This document shows positions 1 to 7,884 of a stretch of 64,000 nt of DNA, one piece after another. The translations under genes were made by a program, and so were the position numbers. Position 1 is the stretch's first letter; each line of letters starts with the position of its first letter. The stretch spans positions 1-64,000 of the forward strand of contig JBDOIU010000007.1 of assembly GCA_047404195.1 (NCBI GenBank), read 5' to 3'. This stretch comes from JAJRRL01 sp047404195. GTDB taxonomy: Bacteria > Pseudomonadota > Gammaproteobacteria > JAJRRL01. The notes below the pieces were generated by a model. The model was not told where the DNA came from, did no database searches, and was given only the letters and a program-made list of their open reading frames with translations.

Positions 1-1986
1 GGCCTAAGGCGATCCACTTCATTTGGTGATATGTTTTTGATACTCGAGAAATTGATCAAAAAGCATGAGAAATCTCTTGGTTATGATTGCGTTAGATGTC
101 TTATTAAAGCACTTGATACTCCCTCTTTTGGAGTTGCGCGTGACGTTCTGTCCAGGTCCAGCTTAGCTGTTTTTGTCATGGCCTGCATGCGAATTATTAC
201 TAAACTATCGTCTTTTGTATCAGAATTTGATGTGGATTTAAGGCGTTCCAATGTCCTAGCTTTTTCAGAAAGATTGCTGATTCATAATGTAAATGAGTAT
301 ACACGAAAACCCAAGGTGAGTATTATAACACAGCACACATCTCAGGTGTTGGATTTTCTTAACGCGATTCAGCCAAAACTAAACAATGATGATATGGATG
401 AAATGTGGTCAGTCATGCGAGGTAAATTTCGTCTTATACTTCGAGTCGAATCGGATGATGACAATGTGCTAGAGGTTAAAAAGTCTGTGCTCTTACTATT
501 GGGAAATCTTGCTCAGCTGTCTCATATAGCGAAAGATATTGCCAAGTTATTATTCCCTATTTTTAATACACTATTAAAATCGGAGCGTGAATGCGAAAGA
601 CCACTTCGTGCAAAAATTATTGAGATTATTATTGCTATTACTGCTTGTGGTGAAGTCACGTTAACTGCGCTTAAAATGCTACAAGTCCCCCTAATTCTTC
701 GTCTGCTATCAAGTGAAGATGACGAAGTGAGAACAGATGTGACATACATACTTTATAACTTATGCGAAAAATCTGGAGTGAAGGAGCCAGTGCAGTGGAG
801 GGCGATGGTTACTCATCTAGATACCTTGCTTAAAAACAAATCTAGTGGTAAAGCATTAAGTCGACCCAATGTCATTGACTTCAATGTTTTGTCTGGCGCT
901 TGTTCAGTCATTTTTAGGCTTGCTCTCCATCCAAAGATAAGAAAAGAGATTATAGATAAGACATGTATCGTAGACTCCTTGACGAATAGAGGGGCTAATA
1001 TCGATGTGGGAGAGCTAAACGTTCGTCTATGGCTGGGGGGGGCTCTTGTGCGGCTACGAGCAAACGGAAGCATCCCTAATTTAGCTCAACTTGAGAATGC
1101 ATTAAATAAACCTATTGATTTTAAGAAATGTCTTATTAAAGCATTTGAAAAAAACGAGGATGATCAATGTTTTATAAGTGCTGTTCGTGTTTACCATGGT
1201 ATCCATGAAAATGTACCCTCCGTGATGTCTCATCCTTTTTTTGCAAAACCTATAGAACGAAATCGGTTTCTAGGTAAGCTCAGGGGATGTGAAGACCTTG
1301 AATTTACTGAGCTGCTCCAAATAATTGAGAAACAAATTGCTCATGCTACCAAACCAGCGTTGACAGAGGATCATAGTCCTGAAAAGACGATAAGCCCGTC
1401 TACGCAGCATCAATCAAGGAGAAGGAAATCTACAGGCAAAAAGAGTTCTGCCGTAGTCGTTACCGCTGTGCGACCGGCAGTAAAAGCAAGTCATCGATCT
1501 GACACTACGAGTAACCATTCTGCACAGAACCAATCGAGGAAAAGAAAATCTACAGGCAAAAAAAATCCTGTCATTGCTACTGCCTCTACGCGGGTGGAAC
1601 CACCTATAAAACGCTATAACATGGCAAACTCTAGGGACACAAACCGACGACGTATGTCCCGTGGCTATACGCCCAAGCCTGCCACAAGTCTGGTTGTGCA
1701 GCGTCAATCAGTGGGTAGACCATCTGGAGGCTCAATAAGTGCTGGTGCCGCACGACCAACACTATTCGCAAATTATAGACATTATGTACCATCAACAAAC
1801 CCGTCTGCACAGCACCAACCGAGAAGGGCTCTGTCTGTGGGCGCAACGCATTCTGCTAATGCTGTTTCTGCCACACGATCAATCGCACCAGCTAAGCGTG
1901 GACGTGATCAGACAGCAAACCTGCGGACACTGCCTGACTCGTGTGTCGACGGGGAGTCATTAGGAGCAGGACAGCTGGACCTATAA
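1..1986 (+). CDS. ARM/HEAT-like helical repeat protein with basic repeat tail (5' partial)
   Basis: The reading frame is open from base 1, so the gene starts upstream; ATG 31 is only the first methionine in view. About the first 400 residues are Leu/Ile-rich amphipathic helices resembling an armadillo/HEAT solenoid (for example around LRLLSSEDDEVRTDV and LLLLGNLAQLSHIAK). From about residue 440 the protein turns into Ser/Arg/Lys-rich degenerate repeats, SxQxQSRxRKSTGKK occurring twice and a weaker third copy SAQHQPRRALSVG. The basic clusters look like eukaryotic nuclear localisation signals. It ends at TAA 1984-1986, but a second copy of the repeat follows directly in another frame, so this end is probably a frameshift product. 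No enzyme motif was recognised. A host-directed effector is an inference from architecture only. Confidence 0.6.
   Translation, partial: GLRRSTSFGDMFLILEKLIKKHEKSLGYDCVRCLIKALDTPSFGVARDVLSRSSLAVFVMACMRIITKLSSFVSEFDVDLRRSNVLAFSERLLIHNVNEYTRKPKVSIITQHTSQVLDFLNAIQPKLNNDDMDEMWSVMRGKFRLILRVESDDDNVLEVKKSVLLLLGNLAQLSHIAKDIAKLLFPIFNTLLKSERECERPLRAKIIEIIIAITACGEVTLTALKMLQVPLILRLLSSEDDEVRTDVTYILYNLCEKSGVKEPVQWRAMVTHLDTLLKNKSSGKALSRPNVIDFNVLSGACSVIFRLALHPKIRKEIIDKTCIVDSLTNRGANIDVGELNVRLWLGGALVRLRANGSIPNLAQLENALNKPIDFKKCLIKAFEKNEDDQCFISAVRVYHGIHENVPSVMSHPFFAKPIERNRFLGKLRGCEDLEFTELLQIIEKQIAHATKPALTEDHSPEKTISPSTQHQSRRRKSTGKKSSAVVVTAVRPAVKASHRSDTTSNHSAQNQSRKRKSTGKKNPVIATASTRVEPPIKRYNMANSRDTNRRRMSRGYTPKPATSLVVQRQSVGRPSGGSISAGAARPTLFANYRHYVPSTNPSAQHQPRRALSVGATHSANAVSATRSIAPAKRGRDQTANLRTLPDSCVDGESLGAGQLDL
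1621..1749 (+). repeat. Direct repeat, copy 1
   Basis: This 129-base unit begins at atggcaaactctagggacac and ends at ctggtgcc. It recurs at 1988-2116 with roughly a dozen mismatches. Copy 1 is read in frame as part of the tail of the ARM-like protein. Confidence 0.9.
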
Positions 1987-1987
1987 C

Positions 1988-2116
1988 ATGACAAACTCTA
2001 GGGACACAAACCGACGACGTATGTCCCGAGTGTATACGACTAAGTCTGCCACAAGTCTGGTTGCGCAGCATCAATCAGTGGGCAGACCATTTGGAGGCTC
2101 AATAAGTGCTGGTGCC
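1988..2116 (+). repeat. Direct repeat, copy 2
   Basis: Second copy of the 129-base unit, about 90% identical to 1621-1749. Just upstream, copy 1 is preceded by cctataaaacgctataac whereas copy 2 has only cctataac. This looks like a 10-base deletion between two ctataa repeats. Copy 2 lies in a different frame from the main upstream gene. Confidence 0.85.
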
Positions 2117-2191
2117 ATTGACACTATTCTTGGGTTTGCCAATAAGAGAGAAAATGCTGACTGTACGGTTGGTGATTTTTGTATAGGGTAG
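1988..2191 (+). pseudogene. Frame-displaced C-terminus of the ARM-like protein
   Basis: This open frame starts with the second copy of the repeat and encodes 67 residues ending NADCTVGDFCIG. The same amino-acid frame is used in copy 1, so this segment was most likely the original C-terminus of the preceding gene before a frameshift inserted the TAA at 1984. Its last residues match the tail MDCTVSDFCKR of the gene ending at 4919, at both protein and DNA level. That supports it being real coding sequence. Whether it is still translated, for example by reinitiation at ATG 1988 two bases after the stop, cannot be told. Confidence 0.6.
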
Positions 2192-2526
2192 TAGGGTACG
2201 GTCTTACCTTCTATTTAAGATTCAAACATGCGTGTGCCGGTATCAATAAGCATCCTCCCTCATAGAATGATTAGTTTTCGTATAATTTTCTTATATGATG
2301 CCTCGTACTCACAAAATTTTCATGTTAGAAGTCAATTGTAGTCCACGCAGTGGTTAGGGGAGGTAGATGCAATGAATCAGGCATTTGACCACACAAATTT
2401 CATGTTGATTTGGATGTGATCCATGACAGGGTGCTGACCTAACTACCTGTTTATACTGAATGTCCAGTGACAATGATACTATTGCATGTCTTTTGACCAT
2501 GTGGTACCATGTAGTGAACGATATTT
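2192..2526. other. Intergenic, nothing recognised
   Basis: 335 bases between the two interrupted effector-like genes. No gene, RNA gene or convincing terminator was found on either strand. Confidence 0.5.
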
Positions 2527-2706
2527 ATGGCAAAACGATGGGGTTCATATATGGCCAGGTTTTATAGCATAGTGCCTCGTGAAGAGGGGCAGGCGCAGTT
2601 ACCAGTGAGTGGGGATGATTTTTCATGGCTGCTTGATCGTTTTTTGGCTGAAGACAGAAGAATTGAGTTCATAGATCCGCATCAGAATATGCAATCATTG
2701 CATTGA
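2527..2706 (+). CDS. Short ORF, possible displaced N-terminus of the LRR gene
   Basis: Encodes 59 residues from ATG 2527 (MAKRWGSYMARF...) and stops at TGA 2704-2706, overlapping the TTG at 2703 where the next frame becomes usable. The downstream LRR frame has no ATG near its beginning, and its frame is open only from 2667. A single-base shift would fuse the two. It may be the true N-terminus of that gene, split by frameshift, or a separate tiny ORF. No strong Shine-Dalgarno sequence is seen. Its segment LLDRFLAED loosely resembles LLDRWLSEH in the gene starting at 3885. Confidence 0.3.
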   Translation: MAKRWGSYMARFYSIVPREEGQAQLPVSGDDFSWLLDRFLAEDRRIEFIDPHQNMQSLH

Positions 2707-3833
2707 AATCTTTTCTTAGTGACGAAAGAGAGTCCGTATTGTGTGTTATTGATGGCGCTGTTAGTGCTAGTGCTAGTGCTGTTGCTCGGACCCATGGCAC
2801 TATTGAGATAAATGGTACTTCATTTGACGGTAATGTTGTGTTTGGTGATCAAGTCGTATCATTGGCTGAAATGCCAGCATTGTTTGCTTTATGTTTACCG
2901 GAGTCGGTCACAGGAATCGCAGCACGTTCCCTAAAAGATTGTAAAAAATTGACTATTCTCAATGCGCCTGGAGTAGAGGATATTGGTGAAGAAGCTTTTT
3001 TGAATTGTGCATTGAGGCACGTTGTTTTAAGTGCCGAGCAAATCAGTTTGGGTGATAGGGCATTTTTTGGGATGAGTAATACCTTCCTACAAGATGAGGC
3101 AATCATGCGTAATTTCCTGCCTCGTTTCAAGGTCCTGGGGAAATCTGTTTCATCTTATGCTTTGCCATCAGCGGTGGAAGTACAGTCAAATTGGCGGTTA
3201 AGAAGATTCGGTTTAGACTCGTTTCCCAGGGGAGCTAATGGTCTGTATCTTGATTTTCGACTATCGCAGCTAGAGCCTAAGTTTGTTACTGAAATTTGTC
3301 ATGCTGCACTTCATTACAGAAGCCATGTTGTGGTATTTCAAAAAAGTGATCCCTCTGTGAGGAGTAATCCTACCAACCACAGCAAAGTCATTGGGTGTCC
3401 GCTTGGTCTCCCTGTGAAAGACTTTTTTCTCAATGAAAATAAACAGGTTATAACAAGTAATTTTTTGCCCCATCTTCAACCTTTATGGCAGGATCATAAA
3501 AAGAAGCTACTGACATCCCTCTTGTGTATGCAAAGGCATCGACTACGGTTTTTTCCCAGTCAAGCTCAAAGTATGGGTTTACCTAAGCTCGTGGTCGGTG
3601 AGCAAGCGTTCGGTTATGTCAGTAATTTATACGGTGCCCGCCGTTTTCGGAAGAATCTGAAAGATTTTCTACTGTCTGTTCATACAATTGTTCCACTTTT
3701 ACTCCACCCTGAAGTTAGCCAAGCTCGTTCAGAGATAGAGAAAAAGATAAAGTCTAGTTTGGATGATTATTTACAGCAAATCAATGCCCGTTTATCTGAG
3801 TCTGTTGCGAACTTATCGTTAACAACGGAGTAG
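2703..3833 (+). CDS. BspA-type leucine-rich repeat protein, N-terminal part
   Basis: The 376-residue frame carries LRR_5/BspA-like repeats at about residues 55-125, with the signature pattern I..xSLKDCKKLTIL and IGEEAFLNC. Such repeats are common in surface or host-interacting proteins. The only start is TTG 2703, without a good ribosome site, which suggests the real N-terminus lies upstream in another frame. The frame ends at TAG 3831-3833 and continues in exactly the same frame to 4919 without further interruption. The two halves are therefore best read as one gene broken by an amber codon, probably a decaying effector-like gene. Amber readthrough is the alternative. Confidence 0.55.
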   Translation: MKSFLSDERESVLCVIDGAVSASASAVARTHGTIEINGTSFDGNVVFGDQVVSLAEMPALFALCLPESVTGIAARSLKDCKKLTILNAPGVEDIGEEAFLNCALRHVVLSAEQISLGDRAFFGMSNTFLQDEAIMRNFLPRFKVLGKSVSSYALPSAVEVQSNWRLRRFGLDSFPRGANGLYLDFRLSQLEPKFVTEICHAALHYRSHVVVFQKSDPSVRSNPTNHSKVIGCPLGLPVKDFFLNENKQVITSNFLPHLQPLWQDHKKKLLTSLLCMQRHRLRFFPSQAQSMGLPKLVVGEQAFGYVSNLYGARRFRKNLKDFLLSVHTIVPLLLHPEVSQARSEIEKKIKSSLDDYLQQINARLSESVANLSLTTE

Positions 3834-3884
3834 ATTAAGCAGTTTAAAGGCAGTACCGATTCATACGCCGCAGAATCGATCAAT

Positions 3885-4919
3885 TTGTTTTTATCAATGC
3901 AGTTAGCAGCCTACTTCGAGCGTACAATGGATGCAGAGGATGGTGCTGGAAAAGTATTTAATTCGTTATTAGATCGCTGGTTGTCTGAGCATCTTGTGTC
4001 TGGGAAAGACTGTCATACTGATCACTTGGTATCACAGGCTTTTCAGTTTATGCTATTGAAATCAAATCAGTTTGCATCTTTTTTGAAGGAGTCATGTCGT
4101 GTGTTTTGGGATGGGTGGGGCAAGATTAATATAACGACATATGGAAAAGTGAAAGAGCAATTGCTGAGCTATCCAGCGTTACTTGAAGAGGTGGTTCCAA
4201 AGCCAACCCAACGTGAGTGCTCAACACAAAACGAAGCAACAGATGAGCCTCAAGGTGTTCACAAGCAAGCAGCGGGATTGCCAGCGTCAGACAGTAGCAT
4301 AAGGGATAATCGCTGGCGTAAAAATCTGCGGAATATAGCAAAAGATAATGCAGATTGTTTGTCTTTTCTGAGAATGATAAAGTGCGCCTACCGTCGTGGG
4401 GAAGCACCTGAAAAATTTTCTCTCGATGATCAGGAAGTATTGTTAACAAAAGATGTCAGTTTATCTGCTCTTAAAGGGATTTTGTTGGCACATAAAGCTC
4501 AGTGTCAAAGTAAAAGCACATCATATTTAGAGTCTAATACAGTTTATAAGCGTAATGTGAGTAATTTTTCTGGTAATACTGCCGGTGCGGTTTTAGCAAC
4601 GGGTCTCGCTGTCGCGGGCGTTCTATTATTAGTCAAGTTTCATGATGCCATGCTTTCTGTTGCCGGTTTAATCAGCCTTCCCTTTTGTGTTTTAGGGGGA
4701 ATGTTTGCACTAGCTGGGCTTATACGTTGGTATGTGTGGTGTGCGGAGTTGGACAGTCATATGCAAGAAGCAAGGCCCTCAGCAGACTTGCGCCAAGCTC
4801 ACAAGGTATTTGGTGTTGCTAACAGCATCTTGAGCGATATTAAAGATTATGGTCAAGAGCAAGGTCATATGGATTGCACAGTCAGTGATTTTTGTAAAAG
4901 ACAGCAAGCGCCTTCTTAA
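3885..4919 (+). CDS. C-terminal part of the LRR protein, two membrane segments
   Basis: This frame is open from 3834, immediately after the in-frame TAG of the upstream LRR frame. Codons 3834-3884 (IKQFKGSTDSYAAES) also look coding, so the separate start at TTG 3885 is probably artificial. Two hydrophobic segments lie at about residues 225-250 and 255-280 (AVLATGLAVAGVLLLV and LISLPFCVLGGMFALAGL). The C-terminus MDCTVSDFCKRQQAPS shares CTVxDFC with the displaced end of the ARM-like gene at 2191. The protein is otherwise unrecognised. Confidence 0.5.
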   Translation: MFLSMQLAAYFERTMDAEDGAGKVFNSLLDRWLSEHLVSGKDCHTDHLVSQAFQFMLLKSNQFASFLKESCRVFWDGWGKINITTYGKVKEQLLSYPALLEEVVPKPTQRECSTQNEATDEPQGVHKQAAGLPASDSSIRDNRWRKNLRNIAKDNADCLSFLRMIKCAYRRGEAPEKFSLDDQEVLLTKDVSLSALKGILLAHKAQCQSKSTSYLESNTVYKRNVSNFSGNTAGAVLATGLAVAGVLLLVKFHDAMLSVAGLISLPFCVLGGMFALAGLIRWYVWCAELDSHMQEARPSADLRQAHKVFGVANSILSDIKDYGQEQGHMDCTVSDFCKRQQAPS

Positions 4920-5028
4920 GCTTATTCCAGGCTATTGGCCTCGCAGTATAATAATTCTTTGTTACTACTTTAAGTATGCTATGGTCTTGCTCATTTTGAT
5001 TTTAGGTGAGTGCGCCACGCTACTGTAT

Positions 5029-5619
5029 TTATCCGAAATAAGATTGTTCTGTGATAATATGATGGCATGTTTGGTCCCATGGATCACGTGGCAATGTATT
5101 TAATACCTGCCAGTGATAGGCAATGCCAATAGTGATGGGCAGATTGTGGGTGTGGCACGCAGCCAGTGTGCGGTCATAGTATCCTTTGCCGTAGCCAAGT
5201 CGGCCACCTGATTTATCGAATGCAATGCCAGGTATGAGTATACAGTCACAATCATCAGCAGAAAAAGATTGTGCTTGTTGTGGTTCAAAGATATTGAATT
5301 GGTTTGGGGCGCACTGCTCTATTGAAATGTATTGCTTGAATTGAAGTTGCTGCTCAGAAACCACCGGTGCATACAGTGTTTTGTTTTGCTGTTGAAGTTT
5401 TTCGATGAGTGGTGCAAGACAGACTTCATTGTCAGATGCTAAATAAATGGCAATGTGTTGTGACTGGGTAATGCTTTTCAGGGAGAGGAGTTTTTTGCAA
5501 ATAGTTAGGCTGGCTGCTTGTGCACTTATAGCAGGATAGCATTGACGCTTTTCGCGCATCACTTGGCGCAGGTCTTTTTTATTTGGATTGGGGTGCGTTA
5601 ACGGCATAACAAACGCCAC
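5029..5619 (-). CDS. fau: 5-formyltetrahydrofolate cyclo-ligase
   Basis: Converts 5-formyl-THF to 5,10-methenyl-THF with ATP in one-carbon metabolism. The ATP/substrate motif GGRLGYGKGYYDR is present at about residues 139-151, with the N-terminal basic motif LRQVMREKRQ. Length (about 192-196 aa) fits the family. The first codon at 5619 is GTG; an ATG lies at 5607, and neither has a clear Shine-Dalgarno sequence. The 6S RNA lies immediately upstream on the same strand, as in Enterobacteria where ssrS and fau (ygfA) are cotranscribed. Confidence 0.93.
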   Translation of the reverse strand: MAFVMPLTHPNPNKKDLRQVMREKRQCYPAISAQAASLTICKKLLSLKSITQSQHIAIYLASDNEVCLAPLIEKLQQQNKTLYAPVVSEQQLQFKQYISIEQCAPNQFNIFEPQQAQSFSADDCDCILIPGIAFDKSGGRLGYGKGYYDRTLAACHTHNLPITIGIAYHWQVLNTLPRDPWDQTCHHIITEQSYFG

Positions 5620-5640
5620 ATTGCAAAAGAATAAAAAAAT

Positions 5641-5815
5641 GTTCTAAGCAAGATGACTGGCTCGCCCTTAATGAACCCAAGGTTCACGTGGGATTCCGCT
5701 TGCATCACCTCAGGCTTCTCACTGACTGAGCGTGCGCAACAGTAATGACTAAGCACCGTCCCTAGCTTAAAAGTATCGGTTCAAAATGATAGTTCACCAA
5801 CCTCTTACCTAGAAC
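5641..5815 (-). ncRNA. ssrS: 6S RNA
   Basis: Read on the minus strand, the 5' end GTTCTAGGTAAGA pairs with the 3' end TCTTGCTTAGAAC to close the terminal stem. The 3' half carries GAACCTTGGGTTCA, closely matching the 6S element GAACCAAGGGTTCA in E. coli. The 5' half contains GGTTGGTGA as in E. coli. Length is about 175 nt and a promoter sits just upstream. It lies directly upstream of fau, the conserved gammaproteobacterial location. 6S RNA mimics an open promoter and sequesters sigma-70 RNA polymerase in stationary phase. The exact ends are inferred from the stem. Confidence 0.9.
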
Positions 5816-5821
5816 ACTTCC

Positions 5822-5851
5822 AGTATACCACACTTTAATAACGAATGGCAA
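5822..5851 (-). promoter_or_regulatory. Predicted sigma-70 promoter of 6S RNA
   Basis: On the minus strand, TTGCCA (5851-5846) is followed after 18 bases by TATACT (5827-5822). The 6S stem begins about 7 bases downstream. Confidence 0.6.
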
Positions 5852-5926
5852 CATGTGGCGGCGAATGGTTGTTTTATTTCTGCACGCTTGCGCAACAAGG
5901 TATTCATTTATCATCAAAAAATGTAT

Positions 5927-7732
5927 TTATTTTTGTGTGATTTTTCTCGTATTAAATTCTAACCAAGTCTTTAGTGCACCATCTGATTGACAGTGTTGGG
6001 AAAGTTGTTGATACACAGTTTCATGGTAGTCATTAATGGCGTCAACTTCTTGTTCAGTCAATAGCGCTACATCAATGAGATTATGCGCATATGGCACTAA
6101 AGTCAGATCAGAAAAACCAAGCATTTCACGAAACACGCTGTGTTTCTCGTTCGGTTGTTGTTTTGCTTCAACGAGGAGTAAATTCTCAATGCGAATGCCA
6201 TATTGTCCGCTGAGGTAAAGCCCGGGTTCGTTGCTAACAACCATACCAGCGTGCAGCGCTTGTGTATGAGCACGTGGACTGATGCTTTGTGGTCCTTCAT
6301 GCACGCACAGGTAATGCCCGACACCATGGCCAGTGCCATGCGCGTAGTCGTATCCTGCCTGCCATAATGCTTGTCTGGCGATGCAATCCAAGGCATTGCC
6401 AGTGGTGCCTGCTAGAAAAACGGCCTGTCGTAAGGCCAAATGTCCTTTCAGCACCAACGTATAATGTTGCTTTTGTGCAGGCGTTGGCTCGCCAAAGTGT
6501 AAGCAGCGTGTGACATCAGTTGTGCCATTCAGGTATTGTCCACCAGAGTCAATGAGGTAGATGTTACTGTCATCGATTACTTTGTCAGTCGATGGTTGTG
6601 GTTGGTAGTGTATGATCGCACTATTCTCAGCGAAGCCACTGATGCTGGGAAAGCTGAGGTCTCGACACAGTGGGTGTGCACAACGCAAGGATTGTAATTG
6701 ATTAGCAGCACTGATTTCTGTGATACCTGTAGGCCACTCTGTTTCAAGCCAAGCAAAGAATCGACACAGCGCCAGTGCATCTGCAATGTGTGCATCACGC
6801 ATACCTTGCTGTTCCGTAGTATTTTTGATGGCTTTCATGTGTGGAATAGGTGATGGCTGATGTGCAATTGTCAGTGTTTGGCCATGATTTAAGATGGCCC
6901 AACTACATTGTTTTGGGTCAACACAAATGGGTTTGTGCCAGGCTTGCAAGATGGCATTCAGTGAGGCGTAGGGGTGGTAGGTGATATCTTGTTGTTGGCA
7001 GTAGTCTTGTATCTCAGGGGTAAATTGCTCAGGCGATATAAACAAATGGCAGCTTTCATCGCACACCAGTAGGGCGCTGATGAAAACCGGTGTGTGTTCG
7101 ATGTCTTTGCCACGAAGATTGAGCAACCAGGCGATATCGTCTAGGGCTGTGATGATCAGGCTGTTTTGTTGTTGTGTGGATAACCACTGCCTGACAGCAG
7201 ATAACTTATCAGCACATGAACGACCGTTGTAAGTTGTGTCGTGCAGCGAAATAGCTTGTTTGGGTAGGGTGGGCTGCTGCTGCCAGATTAGGTCAATGAA
7301 GTTTGGTTCAACAGCTCGCAGTTCATGTTGTCCAGTATGTAAAGCTGTTTGGACGTGTGTGGCAGCCTCGATACTGATGCAATTTGGATCAACAGCAATG
7401 CGTAGCCCCTGACCTTGCTGGTTCAACCATTCCTGCCAGTTTGGATCATCGGTGCCTTGCTTCATCAGCTGCCAATGTTCGGTGTCGAGCTCAGATGCTG
7501 CCTGTTCAAAGTAGCGGCCATCGGTCCATAATAGCGCTGTGTCATGCCCGATCAGCGCCACTCCTGCAGAACCAGTAAAGCCACTGATCCAGGCACGGCG
7601 TTGCCAGCATGCAGGTGGTGTTTCATTTTGATGCGGATCGCTGCTGGGAACCAGGTAATAATCTATCTTATTTTGTTGCATTTTCTGCCGCAGAGCAGTG
7701 AGCTTGTGTATTGCAGTTTGTTGTGTGCTCAT
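5927..7732 (-). CDS. Aminopeptidase P family protein (M24)
   Basis: Metallopeptidase that removes an N-terminal residue preceding proline. At 601 aa it is the long (XPNPEP1-like) three-domain form: two creatinase-like N-terminal domains and a C-terminal pita-bread domain. The metal ligands are visible: the two Asp in LIDSGGQYLNGTTDVTR, His in GTGHGVGH, and Glu in NEPGLY and GIRIENL. The ATG start has GGAGG ten bases upstream. It occupies the place of pepP in the enterobacterial fau-ssrS-pepP-ubiH-ubiI block but points away from ubiH. It is cytoplasmic, as no signal peptide is seen. Confidence 0.92.
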   Translation of the reverse strand: MSTQQTAIHKLTALRQKMQQNKIDYYLVPSSDPHQNETPPACWQRRAWISGFTGSAGVALIGHDTALLWTDGRYFEQAASELDTEHWQLMKQGTDDPNWQEWLNQQGQGLRIAVDPNCISIEAATHVQTALHTGQHELRAVEPNFIDLIWQQQPTLPKQAISLHDTTYNGRSCADKLSAVRQWLSTQQQNSLIITALDDIAWLLNLRGKDIEHTPVFISALLVCDESCHLFISPEQFTPEIQDYCQQQDITYHPYASLNAILQAWHKPICVDPKQCSWAILNHGQTLTIAHQPSPIPHMKAIKNTTEQQGMRDAHIADALALCRFFAWLETEWPTGITEISAANQLQSLRCAHPLCRDLSFPSISGFAENSAIIHYQPQPSTDKVIDDSNIYLIDSGGQYLNGTTDVTRCLHFGEPTPAQKQHYTLVLKGHLALRQAVFLAGTTGNALDCIARQALWQAGYDYAHGTGHGVGHYLCVHEGPQSISPRAHTQALHAGMVVSNEPGLYLSGQYGIRIENLLLVEAKQQPNEKHSVFREMLGFSDLTLVPYAHNLIDVALLTEQEVDAINDYHETVYQQLSQHCQSDGALKTWLEFNTRKITQK

Positions 7733-7884
7733 TTGGGCCTCCAGCCTGATAGCGGGCCAGACCGTTTAGTTAATTATTTGATCGGCAATGCGCTTCTGTT
7801 TGCATGTGCCACCAAGCGCAAGCTGGCTTGATCTTACATTATTATAGTGTACAGTAGAGTTATCTGATTGCAAAGGACTCCAGT

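Noticed and set aside
1399..1860. CRISPR-like spaced repeats in the ARM-like gene.
   Set aside because: The repeats are degenerate, in frame and protein-coding, with no constant repeat length or unique spacers.
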